Origin: Arthrobacter globiformis
GTDB lineage: Bacteria > Actinomycetota > Actinomycetes > Actinomycetales > Micrococcaceae
Reading direction: 5' to 3'
Assembly: GCF_030815865.1 (NCBI RefSeq)
Contig: NZ_JAUSXI010000001.1
Location: 4,402,001 to 4,466,000, forward strand
Length of the DNA: 64,000 bases
The notes under the pieces were generated by a model. The model was not told the DNA's origin. It made no database searches and saw only the letters and a program-made list of their open reading frames with translations. This document shows, in pieces, positions 61,324 to 64,000 of the stretch (its first letter is position 1; every line of letters begins with the position of its first letter). The translations under genes and the position numbers were made by a program.

Positions 61324-61725
61324 TTGGGTTCACGGGGGCTTTGCCTGGTCATCGAGGATGACCAGGATATTCGCGATCTGGTCGCGCTGTTACTGACGCG
61401 GCTCGGTTTTGACGTTCATGGAGTCAGCAACGGCATTGACGGCGTGGCCGCGGCGTGGGAACACCATCCCGTCCTGGTCACGGTCGACCTGAATCTGCCG
61501 GACATGGACGGCCTGGAGGTGGCGCAGCACATCCGGGCGCGCTCCGAGGCGCCGATGCTGTTCATCACGGCACGGGCGGAGTTCGACGACGAAATGGCCG
61601 GCATGGCATCGGGAGCCGCGGCCTACCTGGTCAAACCGTTCCGCCCACGGCAACTCACCGAGACGGTCAACAGGCTTTGTCCCGTGGGCCCGCTGACGGC
61701 GCAGGGCCCGAAGCCCCGCGTCTGA
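61324..61725 (+). CDS. Receiver-only response regulator (paralogue of 23776-24171)
   Basis: A 133-residue receiver domain: VIEDDQDI, Asp site in VTVDLNLPDMDGLE, Thr in MLFITARAEFDD and Lys in AYLVKPFRPRQLTE. No output domain. TTG 61324 is preferred because GGGGGG is a few bases before and the resulting lead (MGSRGLCLVIEDD) matches the 13-residue lead of the paralogue; GTG 61294 would be the alternative. Partner kinase unknown. Confidence 0.82.
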   Translation: MGSRGLCLVIEDDQDIRDLVALLLTRLGFDVHGVSNGIDGVAAAWEHHPVLVTVDLNLPDMDGLEVAQHIRARSEAPMLFITARAEFDDEMAGMASGAAAYLVKPFRPRQLTETVNRLCPVGPLTAQGPKPRV

Positions 61726-61806
61726 CCGACTCGGTTCCTGCCCAATCGGTGGTCCACTGAATGAGATCCTTTAGCTCGTATCGTGAGACTGCCTTAGGCT
61801 CGAAAG

Positions 61807-62629
61807 GTGACCAGCAGCCTGCCTCCCTTTGTCGATATTGAGTGGTGCGAGGATCGGCCCAGAGAGATCGTCATGGCCGACGTCCGGTGGTACCTAGACG
61901 GAGCTTCCGGGCGGAGCGCCTACGAGGCGGGCCACATTCCCGGAGCTGTCTTCATGGATCTTGACCGCTGGCTCTCTGCTGAACCGTCACGGGAGGCCGG
62001 CCGCAATCCGCTGCCCGACCCGGAGGTCTTTGCCGAGGGGATGAGGAATGCGGGTATCAGCGACGCCGACACAGTGGTGGCCTACGACGATGCCGGCGGT
62101 GTCATAGCAGCGAGGCTGGTGTGGATGCTGCGCAGCACAGGACACCAGGCAGCCCTCCTGAACGGCGGCCTTGCCGCCTACACAGGCGAGCTCGAGACTC
62201 ACCAACGTGCCCGGCAACCCGGCCGCTTCACCGCCACGCCCTGGCCCTTCCAACTGCTCGCCTCCATTCAAGACACCGCCCCCGGACAGGGCAAAATCGT
62301 TGTGGACGCCAGGAACCGGGACCGTTACGAGGGGCGCCAGGACCCAATCGACCCGCGTCTGGGCCACATTCCGCAGGCAATAAATCTGCCCTGCCGGGAA
62401 AATCTGGACCCTTCCGGCAAACTGCTGGCCAAGGAATTGCTGCACAGCAAAGTGGCTGGCGTCGGCATCCTCTCCGCCAATGACGTCATCAGCTACTGCG
62501 GCTCCCGGCGTCACCGCTTGCCACAACGTGCTGGTCCTGGAACATCTCGGCCTGGGCAAGGCGCGCCTCTTCGTCGGCGGGTGGTCCCAGTATGGGCACG
62601 CCATCCAACTGCCGGTGGAAACCGCCTGA
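61807..62629 (+). pseudogene. Rhodanese/sulfurtransferase (two-domain), frameshifted near its C-terminus
   Basis: Two rhodanese repeats (ADVRWYLDGASGRSAYEAGHIPGAVFMDLD in part; VVDARNRDRYEG, DPRLGHIPQAINLP) lead to the active-site segment SYCGS, after which the frame breaks at the CCC run 62504-62506. If one C is removed the protein continues GVTACHNVLVLEHLGLGKARLF and GGWSQYGHAIQLPVETA to TGA at 62627. One base extra; mutation or base-call error. Thiosulfate or mercaptopyruvate sulfurtransferase activity would be expected if intact. GTG start. Confidence 0.85.
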
Positions 62630-62874
62630 AGAAGACGGCCGGGCCGACGTCGTTCTTTCCTATATCCCCAAGCGGCACTTCGGTTCCATAATGTCCCCAT
62701 AAACTTCGGGGACCCGCGCGCCGGTCAACGCTGCGAGGCGCGGCAGGGTCCCAGGTGGCCGCCCCGGCTATCGGCGATACGGGCGGCGACGCGGCACGGG
62801 CACGGACGGCAAGTCTTTTCCCAGCACCGAATCAGGGGGAGCATCGCCATCAGTGCAACGAGGAGAGAACTGTC

Positions 62875-63252
62875 ATGCTCAAGGACATAGACGTCACCGC
62901 TGTCCTTCCCGCGAAGGACGTGGGCAGGGCGAAGGATTTTTACCGGGACAAGCTCGGGCTGGAGCCCGCGGAGCCCGCGGACGACAACGTGATGTTCCAG
63001 TGCGGCAACGGGACCAAATTCATGCTGTACCAGACTGACAACGCGGGCACCGCAAAAAACACCCAGATGGGGTGGGTGACGGACGACGTCGAGCGGGACG
63101 TGCAGGAATTGCGGGGCCGCGGGGTCGTATTCGAAGAGTACGATTTCCCCGGTTTGAAGACCGAGAACGGCATTGCCACATCGGACGCAGGCAAGGCCGC
63201 CTGGTTCCTGGACAGTGAAGGCAATATTCTGAGCCTCTTCGAGCGCCCGTAG
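62875..63252 (+). CDS. VOC-family protein
   Basis: A 125-residue VOC protein (VTAVLPAKDVGRAKDFYRDKLGLEPAE, FLDSEGNILSLFERP). AGGAGAG precedes ATG 62875; the upstream frame to 62755 has no such site. It resembles the DUF-type glyoxalases of stress genes. Substrate unknown. Confidence 0.83.
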   Translation: MLKDIDVTAVLPAKDVGRAKDFYRDKLGLEPAEPADDNVMFQCGNGTKFMLYQTDNAGTAKNTQMGWVTDDVERDVQELRGRGVVFEEYDFPGLKTENGIATSDAGKAAWFLDSEGNILSLFERP

Positions 63253-63278
63253 TTCCGGAGCAGGGTTAGCCGGAAAAC

Positions 63279-63317
63279 CGGAAAGGGGCCGGAACCACGG
63301 TGTTCCGCCCCTTTCCG
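63279..63317 (+). terminator. Terminator of VOC gene
   Basis: GGAAAGGGGC ... GCCCCTTTCC flanks a shorter GGAAC/GTTCC stem. Good stem, U-run moderate. Confidence 0.65.
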
Positions 63318-63546
63318 CCTATTCCGCGCACCCCCGGGCAGTGGAAGGTGTTTCAGCTGCCCCGCGACGCTCCCGCCCTCTGCGCTTGGCAGAGCAGAAG
63401 GCCCCCAATGGAGAGGATTGAAGAAACGATGAATTGATCAATTCCTCAATCACGAGTTTTGTCCACCGCCGCCAGCCCGTCAAGGACCCGAACCGTTAGT
63501 GCCCAAAACGAGACTTTTCGATGCTTCCGGGCCCGGTCGCCTGCGA

Positions 63547-63736
63547 TCAGCCGGTTCCGCGCCCCGCCACCGTCTCGCTGGAAACTTCAGCCAGGGTCAG
63601 GCTCCGCTCCCTAGCCTGGACCAGGAGCCCGGCCAGGGCGTCCTCCGAGTGCTGCCGGTCCGGGCGCTGACCGAACGCACTGCGTTGGTTGTCACGGCAC
63701 GCCTCTCCAGGGACTCCTCGAGCACTGCCATCGTCC
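63547..63736 (-). pseudogene. Small ORF after the regulator, possibly frameshifted
   Basis: Two frames of about 60 codons overlap here. One starts at an ATG that overlaps the TGA of the upstream regulator; the other (ATG 63731) has the more protein-like beginning MAVLEESLERRAVTTN, while the first has the better end (HSEDALAGLLVQARERSLTLAEVSSETVAG). Joining them needs one extra base near the GGG run 63662-63664. No family recognised. Confidence 0.25.
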
Positions 63737-63737
63737 A

Positions 63738-64000
63738 TCAGGATGCCCTCACCGGCAAGGCCTGGCCCCGACGCGCCATGCCGGCCAGGGGGCCCGCGTC
63801 AGCCGAGGCCCGGGCATTCAAGACCGACTCGGCAGCGGAGAGGAGGTCTGCACTCTCGGGAAAGGACAGCCAGTACTGCAGCCGCCCCCGGAGCGGCGGC
63901 CGGTCACCAGGTGCTGGGCACGCAACTGCGCGAGCTGACCGGCCAGGTGCGACGGCTTCAGCCCCGTGGCCGAACAGAGGTCCGCCACCGACGCCGGGCC
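63738..64000 (-). pseudogene. ArsR-type winged-helix regulator (partial, cut by window edge, apparent frameshift)
   Basis: From the right edge the frame reads SVADLCSATGLKPSHLAGQLAQLRAQHLVTGRRSG, a helix-turn-helix plus wing typical of ArsR-like repressors, then breaks at the five-C run 63885-63889 (plus strand) where one base appears missing. Continuing in the next frame gives RLQYWLSFPESADLLSAAESVLNARA to TGA at 63738. The N-terminus is off the window. Confidence 0.55.

Overview
This window looks like a chromosomal segment of a high-GC actinobacterium, most likely an Arthrobacter or Pseudarthrobacter (Micrococcaceae). The reasons are gene content and style (a PaaABCDE phenylacetyl-CoA epoxidase operon, copper and arsenic genes, secreted LANTG-anchored and Tat-lipoprotein proteins, MmyB-like regulator, DUF4012 and DUF6153 families), GTG/TTG starts with strong GGAGG-type ribosome sites, and a dispersed 22-bp repeat built on TTTCGACAGGCTCAACCA that I associate with this group. 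I saw no tRNA, rRNA, CRISPR array or transposase gene.

Layout. 1-7540 is an exopolysaccharide locus with visibly lower GC: a CapK/phenylacetate-CoA-ligase-like enzyme (cut by the left edge), a Wzz/BY-kinase fusion, a polyprenyl-phosphate sugar transferase, a DUF4012 membrane protein and a wall-anchored surface protein. 7631-9102 holds galU and a VanZ-like gene. 9152-14335 is the minus-strand paaABCDE operon plus an enoyl-CoA hydratase, interrupted by repeats that have also entered the coding sequence of paaB. 14532-18744 holds a Cys-rich copper-storage-like protein, a CBS protein, a frameshifted ATP-dependent DNA ligase and secreted proteins. 18860-29663 is a mosaic of divergent regulator/target pairs (AraC-VOC, MmyB-MFS, MarR-MFS) with a large multicopper oxidase, two DUF202 proteins, a receiver-only response regulator and a degenerate EAL protein. 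30700-34662 is a copper-resistance operon under a textbook CsoR operator, but its copZ and copB are each broken by one base. 34767-48613+ is general metabolism and envelope (GT1 glycosyltransferase, secreted protease, SGNH hydrolase, MprF-like lipid-modifying enzyme, alcohol dehydrogenase, MFS). 49052-51892 is an arsenic operon (arsR, aquaporin, an 18-residue Cys-rich peptide, arsC, trxB). 52142-58322 holds a serine hydrolase, an intact DNA ligase paralogue, a second SGNH hydrolase and a LacI/sugar-transporter pair. 58401-64000 holds VOC proteins, small hypothetical genes, a second receiver-only regulator, a frameshifted rhodanese and a frameshifted regulator cut by the right edge.

Most interesting: (i) the translated Cys-rich micro-peptide inside the arsenic operon; (ii) repeats inserted in frame in PaaB and supplying stop codons of other genes; (iii) a non-coding element present twice (17460-17600 and 60092-60230) with a shared core and potential stem; (iv) four long palindromic elements of common architecture; (v) five or six single-base frameshifts in otherwise well-conserved genes, which need to be resolved as real decay or assembly error before biology is read into them. 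All functional calls are from motif recognition by eye; no database search was run.
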